The notes: generated from the letters alone by a model not told the origin. A DNA stretch of 45,682 nt from Clostridia bacterium (GCA_900766585.1 CAAFVV010000025.1:1-45682), one strand, 5' to 3'. Positions 1 through 8,028 are shown, counted from the first letter of the stretch. Numbers and translations: made by a program.

Positions 1-119
1 CCATGCCGGAGGAGAGTGTGCAAAGCGCCATGATCATGCTGGAGGAGTGGAATTCCGTGCTGCTCGTGGCGCAGCTTGCAGAGGGCTATGTGGGCTGCTG
101 GTGGATAACCGACGTCTGA
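1..119 (+). CDS. C-terminal end of an unknown protein (partial)
   Basis: An open frame enters from the left edge in frame 3 and ends at a TGA at 117-119, giving at least 38 residues. The visible part is rich in Glu, Val, Leu and Trp (EEWNSVLLV and GYVGCWWITDV are readable). I do not recognise the family and the start lies outside the window. A strong hairpin about 50 bases downstream, shared with the convergent gene at 238-486, fits a real gene end. The fragment is short, so the coding call is moderate. Confidence 0.5.
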   Translation, partial: MPEESVQSAMIMLEEWNSVLLVAQLAEGYVGCWWITDV

Positions 120-164
120 TAAGCGGGCAGAAAATCGGGTGGTGAAGGCTCGGCGGTCCAACCG

Positions 165-206
165 AAAAAATATCCCGCGTTCGGTCTGAGCCGGACGCGG
201 GATATT
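165..206. terminator. Terminator between convergent genes
   Basis: A perfect 12-bp stem (169-180 with 195-206, AATATCCCGCGT and its complement) has a 14-base loop. A run of six A at 165-170 becomes the U-tract on the minus strand, so it best serves the gene at 238-486. It may also stop the plus-strand gene ending at 119. Confidence 0.8.
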
Positions 207-237
207 TGCACAGATACCGTATGAAAGGAAGCGCTGA

Positions 238-486
238 TCATTCCTCGCCGTAGAGGTTCATGCGGAACAGGCGGGACTCGTCATCGGGATCTTTGCAGAC
301 GACGGTGGCCTCTTCAATGCTGCTGCCCTTTTCCATGACGCTGGACAGCGCCAGAAGCTGGGTCAGACGGCTCTTCAAGTTGAGCACATCCCCCTCGGGC
401 GTTTTCAAAAACATATCCCCCTTAGCGGTCTCGGCGAAGGCGATCAGCTTTTTCAGGTCAAAGTTGTGGATAGTGGTCTCAGCCAT
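238..486 (-). CDS. Small conserved-looking protein of unknown function (82 aa)
   Basis: An 82-residue soluble, acidic protein with no membrane segment, signal peptide or cysteine cluster; it has one Cys, at about residue 64. The N-terminal part looks helical (FDLKKLIAFAETAKGD) and a short beta-like stretch near the end reads RLFRMNLYGEE. I do not recognise a family. Support for a real gene is structural: an AAAGGAG ribosome site 10 bases before the ATG, a full promoter at 533-561 and a terminator at 165-206 make a complete single-gene unit. Function unknown. Confidence 0.75.
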   Translation of the reverse strand: MAETTIHNFDLKKLIAFAETAKGDMFLKTPEGDVLNLKSRLTQLLALSSVMEKGSSIEEATVVCKDPDDESRLFRMNLYGEE

Positions 487-532
487 CGGTCATATCTCCT
501 TTCCTATACCGGGAGCGGCTCCCGTTGTTTTC

Positions 533-561
533 AGTATACCGCATTTTTCCGGCAAAAGCAA
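533..561 (-). promoter_or_regulatory. Sigma-A-type promoter for the 82-aa gene
   Basis: On the minus strand TTGCTT (556-561) and TATACT (533-538) are separated by 17 bases. It lies 47 bases before the ATG at 486. Confidence 0.7.
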
Positions 562-596
562 GAGGAAGTTTTGGAAAAAATCCCCGCCTTTCTGCG

Positions 597-635
597 AAAA
601 AAAGCCGCACGGCAGCGCATCGTCGTGCGGCTTTT
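597..635 (-). terminator. Terminator of the phosphonate/pantothenate operon
   Basis: A 12-bp perfect stem (600-611 with 624-635, core GCCGCACG) follows the stop codon of the ECF transporter gene by three bases. Seven A at 597-603 give the U-tract on the minus strand. It marks the end of the operon that starts near 8064. Confidence 0.88.
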
Positions 636-637
636 GT

Positions 638-1255
638 TTATTCGGCGCGATGGGTTACGGTATGCCCCGCCTGCACGATCCTCACGATGGCGGGCGCGAA
701 CACGGCGTTGAGCGCAAACTCGATCAGAAAGTTGACGCCGAGCAGCCCGAACACGATATAGGTGGTCAGCGCGGAGCCGTAGCCGTTTGCCGACGCCCAG
801 CTCAACAGCACATCGCGGAACACGAGCAGCGTGCCGCCGAGGAAGATGCCGGTGTTGACGATCGGCGCCAGAAGTCCGGCGATCCAGCAGCCGACGGCGG
901 GATGCTTTCCCTTGGCGAATGCCGCGGCGACAAGACCGGGCAGAAGCCCCGCCAGAACGCCCTTCAGCAGGCAGATCAGCGCGGTCATCCACGGATTTTG
1001 CTGCCACAATACGGCGCCGCCGGCATCCAGTCCGGTAATACAGGCGACGATGACCACGACGCCGAACACGCCGCCGAGCAGCGCGCCGGTACGCGGGCCG
1101 AGCAGGCAGGCGCCGACCACGATCGGGATCAGCACCAGCGCCAGGTTAAACGGGCGGATGGGGATTACATAGCTGAGCACCTGCATCACCACGATCAGGG
1201 CGGCGAGCAGCGCCGTCACAGCCAGACGGCGGGTATGCGCGGTTTCGTTTGCCAT
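638..1255 (-). CDS. ECF transporter S component, probably for pantothenate
   Basis: A 205-residue, almost wholly hydrophobic protein with about six membrane segments and a basic N-terminus, the size and layout of vitamin-binding S components of energy-coupling factor transporters. S components bind one vitamin or precursor and work with a shared EcfA/A'/T module, which is not in this window. The substrate is inferred from context: the gene follows pantothenate kinase (coaX) in the same operon, an arrangement that suggests a PanT-type pantothenate carrier. Start ATG at 1255 with AAGGAGA 10 bases upstream. The 144-base gap to coaX holds a weak GC hairpin but no U-tract, so co-transcription is likely. 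Other vitamin substrates remain possible. Confidence 0.8.
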   Translation of the reverse strand: MANETAHTRRLAVTALLAALIVVMQVLSYVIPIRPFNLALVLIPIVVGACLLGPRTGALLGGVFGVVVIVACITGLDAGGAVLWQQNPWMTALICLLKGVLAGLLPGLVAAAFAKGKHPAVGCWIAGLLAPIVNTGIFLGGTLLVFRDVLLSWASANGYGSALTTYIVFGLLGVNFLIEFALNAVFAPAIVRIVQAGHTVTHRAE

Positions 1256-1399
1256 AAAGCATCTTCTCCTTTACTGCCGCCCGACATGCAGCCGGTGCAG
1301 CGCAAAACAGGGGTGAATGGGCGGACATGCCGTTTGAAACGGCATAAGCGGAAAAGGCTGAAGCGCCCGCTCACGCGGGCTGCCTCGCCGAAACGCTTC

Positions 1400-2164
1400 T
1401 CAGTTGTTTTTCTCCCACAGCAGGCGCAGCCCGTCGAGCAGCAGCGTGTCGTCAAACTGCACGGGCAGGCGGCAATGGGTGACGATCTCGCGGCTCAGCC
1501 CGCCGGTCGCAATGATCGGGGCGTCGCAGCCTAATTCCTCGCGGAACCGGGCGCTCATGCCGTCGATCATAGCGGCGTTGCCGTAGACCGCGCCGGAACG
1601 CATGCAGTCGACCGTGCCGCCGCAGATGGCGCGGGCGGGCGCTTCTAAGCTGATGTTCGGGAGCAGCGAGGCGGCGGCGCTCAGCGAGTTATAGGAGGTG
1701 CGCACGCCGGGCATGATCGCACCGCCGCGGAACGCGCGGTCGGCGTCCACCGCCGACACGGTGGTGGCGGTGCCGAGATCCCAGATGATGCAGGGCGCGC
1801 CGTATTTAGCGACGGCGGCGACGGCGCCGGTCAGCAGATCCGCGCCGAGCTGCGCGGGATCGTCGATGCGGATATTCAGTCCGGTGCGGATGCCCGGACC
1901 GACCCGCAGCGGCGTGATGCCGGTCACGCGCCGCACGGCATCGCAGACGCTCTGGTCGAGCGCCGGCACGACCGAGCTGAGGATCGCCCCGCAAAATCCG
2001 TGCAGATCCGCCTCATACAGCCGCAGCACGCTTTTCAGCTCGACCGTATACTGGTCGGCGGTCTTGGTATGGTCAGTGGCGAGACGGGATTCAAACAGAA
2101 GCGTCTCGCCGCGGAACACGCCGAGCGTGATGTTGGTATTGCCCATATCAATGGTCAGCAGCAT
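1400..2164 (-). CDS. coaX: Type III pantothenate kinase
   Basis: 254 residues, the usual CoaX length. It phosphorylates pantothenate, the first step of coenzyme A synthesis, in the cytoplasm. The ASKHA-fold phosphate motif DMGNTN is at residues 6-11, and later conserved blocks are readable (GADLLTGAVAA about 107-117, IIWDLGTATT, GGAIMPG). CoaX enzymes need a monovalent cation and are not feedback-inhibited by CoA (family knowledge). The start ATG at 2164 has a modest GAGGG site. The gene begins 28 bases after licD ends and sits in the same transcription unit as the phosphonate genes, with the putative pantothenate S component downstream. Confidence 0.95.
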   Translation of the reverse strand: MLLTIDMGNTNITLGVFRGETLLFESRLATDHTKTADQYTVELKSVLRLYEADLHGFCGAILSSVVPALDQSVCDAVRRVTGITPLRVGPGIRTGLNIRIDDPAQLGADLLTGAVAAVAKYGAPCIIWDLGTATTVSAVDADRAFRGGAIMPGVRTSYNSLSAAASLLPNISLEAPARAICGGTVDCMRSGAVYGNAAMIDGMSARFREELGCDAPIIATGGLSREIVTHCRLPVQFDDTLLLDGLRLLWEKNN

Positions 2165-2192
2165 AGTGTATCCCTCACTTGGCGGGCGGCGG

Positions 2193-3002
2193 TCAATCGG
2201 CGGCGCCGTCCCCGAAAAAATGGTGGATGCCCCGCTCTGCCTCGGGCGGCGGGGTCATATAATTGCCGTAAATGCGGGTCAGCAGCCGCTCCGCCTCCTG
2301 CGGGACGGGGTATTCCCCGTCCTCAAAGGGCACGAGCCGCGGCTCGCCGTACCAGCTGACCGGCGCGGTCTCCTTCCGGCGGTCATAATAGCTGCCGCTG
2401 TTGACGCAGAAGGCGTCGCCGGGGGCGGACAGCGCCGTCATGCAGCGGTCGAGCCGGTCAAACAGAAACTGCAGCGGAAATGGGCGGGACAGCACCCGCC
2501 ACAGGATGTTTTTCGCGTTATTCAGCGGGCGCACGCGGGTTTTGCCCATCAGCAGTGCCCGATAGATGCGGAAACGGCGGGTCTGCCGCCGCTGTGCGGG
2601 GCTGTCCTCCGCCGGAACGGAGTCGAGCGGGAATATGTCGATATACGGTCCGTTCTGATCGGTCAGGTGGGTGATGTGCTGCTGCGCAAACCGGCGATTA
2701 TCCAGCAGCCGCACCTTGGCGGTCGGCGACCAGTAGCGCTTGACCGTCGTGTGGTGCTGCACCGCAAGCGTCGGCGGCAGCTCTCCCCGCAGCGCGAGAA
2801 AACGCTCATAGTCGGCGCGGGGCATCAGGATGTCAAGGTCGTCGTCCCACGGGATAAAGCCGTGGTGGCGGATGGCACCGAGCAGCGAGCCTTCGCCGAG
2901 GTAATAGGTCAGGTGGTGGCGGCGGCAGAGCGCGTCTACCTCCCGCAGGATCGAAAGCTCCGCAAGCTGAAGCTCGCGGAGGGAAAACGGCGCATCGGCC
3001 AT
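2193..3002 (-). CDS. LicD-family phosphotransferase/nucleotidyltransferase
   Basis: 269 residues. The LicD fold is clear from the N-terminal block GEGSLLGAIRHHGFIPWDDD (about residues 36-55), with its GSLLG loop and the Asp cluster that binds metal. LicD enzymes move phosphocholine or a related phospho-head group from a CDP-activated donor onto cell-surface glycans or teichoic acids. Here the gene is last in a phosphonate set with a LicC-like cytidylyltransferase two genes upstream, so the donor is inferred to be CMP-hydroxyethylphosphonate (or CMP-aminoethylphosphonate) rather than CDP-choline. Start ATG at 3002 with AGGAGG 8 bases upstream; 15 bases separate it from the dehydrogenase. The acceptor is unknown. 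Confidence 0.88.
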   Translation of the reverse strand: MADAPFSLRELQLAELSILREVDALCRRHHLTYYLGEGSLLGAIRHHGFIPWDDDLDILMPRADYERFLALRGELPPTLAVQHHTTVKRYWSPTAKVRLLDNRRFAQQHITHLTDQNGPYIDIFPLDSVPAEDSPAQRRQTRRFRIYRALLMGKTRVRPLNNAKNILWRVLSRPFPLQFLFDRLDRCMTALSAPGDAFCVNSGSYYDRRKETAPVSWYGEPRLVPFEDGEYPVPQEAERLLTRIYGNYMTPPPEAERGIHHFFGDGAAD

Positions 3003-3017
3003 GGCGGGTTCCTCCTG

Positions 3018-4127
3018 TTATGTCCGTTTCGTCCCGTTGACACAGCGGGCGTAGAGCTGCCGCAGCGTCTCCTCGGACAGCAAAACGGGGTTGTTGCCCA
3101 GCCGTTCGGGGTTGACCGACGCGGCGAGCAGATCAAGCTCGGCATCTGTCACCTGCGGCGGCGCGGGCAGGGCGAGCGAATCAAAAAATGCGATATAGCG
3201 CGCGGCGGCCTCCGCCGCGTCGGACGCCGCAAACAGCGCCGCCAGACGGTCAAATACCGCCTGCTGCGCCGCCTGCCCGCCGGGCAGGCGCGTGTCCTGC
3301 GTGTGCGCGCACATGTACGGCCACAGCGCGGTCATGCACAGCCCGACGGCGTGACCGTGCGCCAGCCCGTACAGTGAGGTCAGCTTATAGCTCATCGCGT
3401 GGGCGGCGGTCGTCGCCGTGATGTCGATGGCGCAGCCCGCCTCATACGCTGCTTGCTGAATCTCGCCGTTTACGGCGCTGTCGCCCGCGAGATAGGCGTC
3501 CTTATGTGTGAGGATGCGCCGGATGGCGCTTGATGCAAAGGCGCGGCTCTCCTCGGTCGCGCTCAGTGCCCAGAAGGATTCGATCGCCTGGCAAAGCGCG
3601 TCTGACAGCGTGGCTTTTTTCTGATACGGCGGCAGCGTATCGAGCAGGGACGGCAGCAAAAGCGCTGCGTCGGGGCGCAGGCTTTTGTGCGCGACGCTCT
3701 GTTTTACGCCCTCGTAATAGATCACGGCGTAGTGTGTCGCCTCGCTGCCGGTGCCGGCTGTGGTGGGGATGGCGGCAAGCGGCACGCCGGTGTCGCCGTA
3801 GGGGCGGCGCAGAAACGGCACCTCGCCCGGTGTCTCGCGGCACCAGAGCTTAATGCATTTGGCAGTGTCGATGGCACTGCCGCCGCCGACCGCCAGAATG
3901 CCGTCACAGCCCTCCTGACAAAACAGCGACACGGCGGCGCAGATGTCCTCATAGCGCGGATTCGGCCGCACCTCGTCGATCCAGACACAGGGCAGCGGCA
4001 GGGTGTTCAGCTCCTGCCGGATGGGCAGCTTGCGAACAACCGGATCGCAGACCACCAGCAGCCGTCCGATGCCGCGTTCCTGCAGCCACGGGAGCAGCCG
4101 GTCGAGTGATGTCAATACCTGCGGCAT
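3018..4127 (-). CDS. Iron-type alcohol dehydrogenase, probable phosphonoacetaldehyde reductase
   Basis: 369 residues, group III Fe-ADH fold. The nucleotide loop GGGSAID is readable, as is PTTAGTGSEATH, and the metal region reads HAMSYKLTSLYGLAHGHAVG. In phosphonate pathways such enzymes (PhpC, FomC, DhpG type) reduce phosphonoacetaldehyde to 2-hydroxyethylphosphonate; the decarboxylase making that aldehyde is two genes upstream. The motif DALCQAIES has Gln where FucO-type ADHs have a metal-binding His (DALxHAIE), perhaps a subfamily trait. The reading frame stays open upstream into the cytidylyltransferase gene, but the start is ATG 4127, preceded by GGAGG 8 bases away. There are 16 bases between it and the upstream stop. 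The substrate is inferred from neighbours. Confidence 0.85.
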   Translation of the reverse strand: MPQVLTSLDRLLPWLQERGIGRLLVVCDPVVRKLPIRQELNTLPLPCVWIDEVRPNPRYEDICAAVSLFCQEGCDGILAVGGGSAIDTAKCIKLWCRETPGEVPFLRRPYGDTGVPLAAIPTTAGTGSEATHYAVIYYEGVKQSVAHKSLRPDAALLLPSLLDTLPPYQKKATLSDALCQAIESFWALSATEESRAFASSAIRRILTHKDAYLAGDSAVNGEIQQAAYEAGCAIDITATTAAHAMSYKLTSLYGLAHGHAVGLCMTALWPYMCAHTQDTRLPGGQAAQQAVFDRLAALFAASDAAEAAARYIAFFDSLALPAPPQVTDAELDLLAASVNPERLGNNPVLLSEETLRQLYARCVNGTKRT

Positions 4128-4143
4128 GTGTGCCGCCTCCTTT

Positions 4144-4866
4144 TCACATTCTGTGGGCGTTTTCCAGCTGTTGATCAATATGCAGAAGATCCTCGGGGGT
4201 GTCCACCTCGTCAAGGATGTGTCCGGCATAGGAGCGGGCGAGAATGTGCAGCGACGGGGTGATTGTGTTGAGCGCATTTTCGGCATATACGCCGGTGTCG
4301 CCCGCGGCGACAAATTCCGCCACGCGATCGAGCCACGCCGCCGCTGTCGCTTTGGACAGCTTGTAGACCGGCTGGAAGGTATAGCAGCCATCGCCGGACA
4401 GGTTGACGGATACCTCACGCAGCTCGCCGTCTGATAAGCGGCACTTGAAGTCCTTTTCGGGCAGCGGGCGGGTGGGGTCATACAGGCAGATGTCCTTTTG
4501 AGGGTCAGCCAGCACGGCTGGCAGCAGGGTCTCGTCGAACACGAGGTCGCCGTGCAGCATCAGCAGGTCGTCGTCAAGCATTGCCCGCGCCAGATGAAAC
4601 GAATAGATGTAGTTGGTCTCGCGGTAGCGCGGGTTATCGATCAGCGTCACCGCCAGTGACGGAAACTGCGCGGCGGTCGCCGCGAGCTGCTCCCGGAATG
4701 GGCCGGTCGTGATGACAACCTCGCAGATCCCCGCAGTAGCCAGAAGTCGGAGCTGGCGGTGCAGGATCGTCTCCCCGCCGGTCAGCTCGGTCATGCATTT
4801 CGGATGGCTGCGGGTGCTGTCGCCCATGCGGGAGCCAAGCCCCGAATTGAAGATCAGTGCTTTCAT
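4144..4866 (-). CDS. LicC/PntC-like NTP transferase (probable phosphonate cytidylyltransferase)
   Basis: 240 residues of a MobA/LicC-like nucleotidyltransferase. The nucleotide loop GLGSRMG is at 9-15, PKCM at 22-25 and the metal-binding HGD at 105-107. The block NPRYRETNYIYSFHLA (78-93) is typical of phosphocholine cytidylyltransferases (LicC) and of PntC, which makes CMP-aminoethylphosphonate. In this operon it most likely joins CTP to 2-hydroxyethylphosphonate. Start ATG 4866 lies 4 bases after the end of ppd, with its ribosome site inside the ppd tail. It could instead use phosphocholine or ethanolamine phosphate, but the phosphonate neighbours argue against that. Confidence 0.85.
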   Translation of the reverse strand: MKALIFNSGLGSRMGDSTRSHPKCMTELTGGETILHRQLRLLATAGICEVVITTGPFREQLAATAAQFPSLAVTLIDNPRYRETNYIYSFHLARAMLDDDLLMLHGDLVFDETLLPAVLADPQKDICLYDPTRPLPEKDFKCRLSDGELREVSVNLSGDGCYTFQPVYKLSKATAAAWLDRVAEFVAAGDTGVYAENALNTITPSLHILARSYAGHILDEVDTPEDLLHIDQQLENAHRM

Positions 4867-4870
4867 GCGC

Positions 4871-5983
4871 TCAGTCCTCCCCGACGCCGAATGTCGCCAT
4901 CAGCGCCCGTTTGTTTTCGATGGGCATCGTCGTCGGCCGCCCGAGATCCGCCCGCGAGCCGACACGGGTCAGCAGCATCAGCGCACCGCGCGGCTTGCCG
5001 GCAATCGCTGCGAGCCCCGCCGCGATCTCCTCTGCCGTGCGCGCCGGTTCGACGACCGAAAAGCCGCACGCCGAGAGGATTTCCGGTACGTTGACCGCGA
5101 GCGCGTCGGTCGGCTGCCCGCCGACGGATTCATGCGCGCCGTTGTTGATCAGCAGATAGCGCAGATTATCGGGCGCGTGCTGCCCGAAAACGGCGGCAGA
5201 GCCCATATGCATCAGAAACGAGCCGTCGCCGTCGATGCAGTAGACGGGGCGGTCGGTGCCCGCTGCCATTCCGCAGGCAATGGACAGCGTGTGTCCCATG
5301 GAGCCGACCGTGAGAAAGTCGCGGCCGTGGCCCTCGCCCCGCCGCTCCCGCAGCTCAAACAGCTCACGCGAGGTTTTGCCGGTCGTGGATACCACGACCG
5401 CGCGCGGCGGCAGCGCGTCGAGCACGGCGGAAAGTGCCTCCTCCCGCGTCAACGGGAAGGCGGGCGCCGCAGCTTTGCGGGCAAAGGGGGCAAACGCATT
5501 TTTGCGCACCACGAGCGCAACCGGCTTGCTGTCCCTACGCATCCGCGCGATCAGGCGGTCGAGTGCCGGCTCAAACTCGTCGGTCAGCACCTCATAGGCG
5601 ATGCCCATGGTGTCCAGAAGCGGCAGCGTCAGCCGCCCCTGTGTGACGTGCTGCGGCTCGTCGTGTATGCCCGGCTCGCCGCGCCAGCCAATGATCAGCA
5701 GCATGGGGACGGCATAGACCTGCTCGTCTGCCAGCGACAGCAGCGGATTGACGGCATTGCCGATGCCGGAATTCTGCATATACACGACGCCGCACCGGCC
5801 GGTTGCCATATAATACCCGGCGGCCGCCGCGACAGCGTTGCCCTCGTTCGCGGTCAGCACATGGTGCGGGGCATTTTCGGTCAGGCAGGCGCACAGCTCC
5901 TTGAGCAGGGAATCCGGCACGCCTGCAAAATAGGCAAAGCCGCGGGCGGTCAGCCCGTTTAAAAAGAGCATCGGTTCAATCAT
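4871..5983 (-). CDS. ppd: Phosphonopyruvate decarboxylase
   Basis: 370 residues, a thiamine-diphosphate enzyme that decarboxylates phosphonopyruvate to phosphonoacetaldehyde and so pulls the unfavourable mutase step forward. The catalytic Glu is in TANEGNA (Glu47), the family-specific IIGWRGEPG block at 97-105 is followed by DEPQH (108-112), and the ThDP/Mg motif runs from GDGS (252-255) to NN (280-281). Closest named relatives are Ppd and AepY. Start ATG 5983 with GGGAGG 8 bases upstream; only one base separates it from pepM, so the two are surely co-translated. Confidence 0.95.
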   Translation of the reverse strand: MIEPMLFLNGLTARGFAYFAGVPDSLLKELCACLTENAPHHVLTANEGNAVAAAAGYYMATGRCGVVYMQNSGIGNAVNPLLSLADEQVYAVPMLLIIGWRGEPGIHDEPQHVTQGRLTLPLLDTMGIAYEVLTDEFEPALDRLIARMRRDSKPVALVVRKNAFAPFARKAAAPAFPLTREEALSAVLDALPPRAVVVSTTGKTSRELFELRERRGEGHGRDFLTVGSMGHTLSIACGMAAGTDRPVYCIDGDGSFLMHMGSAAVFGQHAPDNLRYLLINNGAHESVGGQPTDALAVNVPEILSACGFSVVEPARTAEEIAAGLAAIAGKPRGALMLLTRVGSRADLGRPTTMPIENKRALMATFGVGED

Positions 5984-5984
5984 C

Positions 5985-7295
5985 TTATTTGCCTCCCGGG
6001 ATCAGCTCAAGCACCTGCTTGATCGGCATGCAGTATTGCTCGCTTGCCTCCTTGCTGCGCCCGTGGGTCAGGATGCTGACGGCGGTGCGCTGCATGGCGG
6101 GATAGGCGGAGCGGAGCAGGTGGTTTGCGTGGATCAGGATATTCGCGCCGTGGGCGTGCAGCTCCTCCTCGGTGAACTGATTATACGTCGTCGGCACCAG
6201 CACGACCGGCACCTCGGGCGCAAATTGGCGGAACTGCCGCAGAAACTCGAAAATATCCGCGCCGGACGGCTCTTTGCTGTGGATCATGATGCCGTCCGCA
6301 CCGTATTCGAGATAAATTTTGGCGCGGGAGAGCGCGTCGTCAATACCGTGGCCCGCGATCAGGCTTTCGAGCCGCGCGATGATCATAAAGTCGCGGGAGG
6401 TCTGTGCCTGCTTGCCGGCGCGCAGCTTCGCGCCGAACGCATGGGGATCGTCCAGCTCCTGCCGCACATCGGTACCGAACAGCGAGTTCTTTTTCAGTCC
6501 CACCTTGTCCTCGACGATGATGGCGGAAACGCCCATGCGCTCCAGCGTGCGGACATGGAATGCGAAATGCTCCGGCTTACCGCCGGTGTCGCCGTCCAAA
6601 ATGATCGGCTTTGTCGTGACCTCCATGATCTCGTCAATGGTGTGCAGACGGCTGCTGTTGTCCACAAGCTCGATGTCCGGCTTGCCCTTAAAAGTGGAAT
6701 CGCAGAGGCTGCTGACCCACATGGCGTCAAATTCCCGCACCGTCGCGGTCTTTTCGTCCGTCACGCGGGTATTTTCGGCGATAAGCCCGGTCAGACCGTT
6801 TGACACGTCGATGGCACGGATGAAGGGCTTCAGCTTCAGGGCGCGGCGCAGTCTTGCCCGTCGTGCATCGGGGGAGTTGGTCATCTCGGCATAGCGGTGG
6901 GACAGCTCCTCGGAATCCAGCCCCTTGGTATAGGGCACCTCAATCAGCCTGCCGCCCCACTCCTGAAGCAGCGTGATGACCTCCGCCCGCACCATGCTCT
7001 GCACACCGGTCTTCCAGTCGTCGCCGTGCAGCACATAGTCGGGGCGCAGTGCCCGCAGGTTGGCGGCATAGGACAGTGTGTCCTGCCGCACGACGCGGGA
7101 CACGCCCTTGATATTCGAAAAAATGCAGCAGCGGGTCTCATAATCCAGCATAGGCATCCGCTTGTAGGTGGCGATGGCTTCGTCGGTCAGCACGCCGACG
7201 ATCACGTCGCCGTAGGCTGCGCCCGCCTCCAAAATCCGGATATGGCCGGAGTGGATGATATCCGCCGACATGGCGATGTATACGGTCTTATTCAA
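5985..7295 (-). CDS. pepM: Phosphoenolpyruvate mutase with N-terminal cytidylyltransferase domain
   Basis: 436 residues in two domains. Residues 1-135 are a nucleotidyltransferase of the TagD/ECT type with HSGH at 15-18. Residues 150-436 are a PEP mutase: DGDTGG at 234-239 and the signature EDKVGLKKNS at 262-271, the pattern that marks C-P bond formation by this superfamily. The enzyme rearranges PEP to phosphonopyruvate. The same two-domain layout is known in AepX of Bacteroides fragilis. The start is TTG at 7295 (NKTVYIAMSADIIHSGH follows), with GAGGAAG 9 bases upstream; the next Met, at residue 9, would cut the first strand of the fold. First dedicated enzyme of the pathway. Confidence 0.95.
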   Translation of the reverse strand: MNKTVYIAMSADIIHSGHIRILEAGAAYGDVIVGVLTDEAIATYKRMPMLDYETRCCIFSNIKGVSRVVRQDTLSYAANLRALRPDYVLHGDDWKTGVQSMVRAEVITLLQEWGGRLIEVPYTKGLDSEELSHRYAEMTNSPDARRARLRRALKLKPFIRAIDVSNGLTGLIAENTRVTDEKTATVREFDAMWVSSLCDSTFKGKPDIELVDNSSRLHTIDEIMEVTTKPIILDGDTGGKPEHFAFHVRTLERMGVSAIIVEDKVGLKKNSLFGTDVRQELDDPHAFGAKLRAGKQAQTSRDFMIIARLESLIAGHGIDDALSRAKIYLEYGADGIMIHSKEPSGADIFEFLRQFRQFAPEVPVVLVPTTYNQFTEEELHAHGANILIHANHLLRSAYPAMQRTAVSILTHGRSKEASEQYCMPIKQVLELIPGGK

Positions 7296-7320
7296 ATACG
7301 GTCACTTCCTCATTTTTGAT

Positions 7321-8028
7321 TCAGAGAGAGTCGGTATCCAACACGTCATAGGGAGACAGCACGCCCAGAAGCGGGCGGTCGGGCCGCCCGCCTGCGGTCA
7401 CAAGCAGGAGCTTCAGCTTGCGGTTGCGGCTGTAGGCGCTGTCGAATTGCTCCCGTGCCTTGCGCAGACGCAGCTTCGGGTCGACAAAGCGGAAATCCTG
7501 CCCCATGTGGCGGTCAAGCGGCAGCCAGTGCGCAAGGTCGCCGACCTTGGTTTTAGCGTCAAGCGAGCGCACGCCGCCGATCACCGCCTGAAACACGGTG
7601 CCGACACTGAACACGCTCTCGACGCAGCCGTCCGACAAAATCGGCACATGGCTGATGTGGCGGCGCTCCATCTCGGTCATCAGCGGCAGAAGCGGGTCGG
7701 AAAGCGACGCGACGGTCAGCTGCTCCACCGGCGTCATGCGGTCGCAGACAAGCGGCGGGTCCTCGACAAGCTGCAAAATCTGCCGCAGCGACGCCATGAT
7801 GCCGTCGCCGGGCAGGATGGCATAGCTGCCGCCCACCTTCGGCTCGTGGCTTAAAAAATTGCGGATCTCGCGGATGCAGTCCAGCTGATCCGCATAGCGC
7901 AGATAATCCGGATGCTTTTCGAGCCGGAACACGGCACTGCCGCGGCCGTTGTCGCCGACGACGGATTCCGCCGCCGCTTCCAGCCGACGGTAGAGATCCA
8001 GAAACTCTTCGACACGTTCCTCCACCAT
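7321..8028 (-). CDS. CBS-domain protein leading the phosphonate operon
   Basis: 235 residues. A helical N-terminal part (about 1-95) precedes a pair of CBS domains; readable pieces are RHISHVPILSDG near 145 and the closing GVLSPYDVLDTDSL. CBS pairs usually bind adenosyl nucleotides and tune other proteins; no enzymatic or DNA-binding domain is attached here. The frame is open upstream to 8163, but the ATG at 8028 has AAGGAG 9 bases before it and lies after the promoter at 8064-8092, so the shorter form is chosen. It is the first gene of the unit, 25 bases before pepM. Its role is unknown; nucleotide sensing for the pathway is a guess. Confidence 0.8.
   Translation of the reverse strand: MVEERVEEFLDLYRRLEAAAESVVGDNGRGSAVFRLEKHPDYLRYADQLDCIREIRNFLSHEPKVGGSYAILPGDGIMASLRQILQLVEDPPLVCDRMTPVEQLTVASLSDPLLPLMTEMERRHISHVPILSDGCVESVFSVGTVFQAVIGGVRSLDAKTKVGDLAHWLPLDRHMGQDFRFVDPKLRLRKAREQFDSAYSRNRKLKLLLVTAGGRPDRPLLGVLSPYDVLDTDSL

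Noticed and set aside
1256..1399. Riboswitch or terminator between coaX and panT
   Set aside because: Only a short GCCCGC/GCGGGC hairpin is visible, with no U-tract and no recognisable aptamer core.
260..1534. Long plus-strand reading frame opposite panT and coaX
   Set aside because: It is a GC-rich shadow of two well-recognised minus-strand genes, with Arg/Gln/His-rich low-complexity translation and no ribosome site.
1698..3377. Plus-strand frame of about 560 codons opposite coaX, licD and the dehydrogenase
   Set aside because: Shadow frame caused by third-position GC; crosses three gene boundaries and matches no family.
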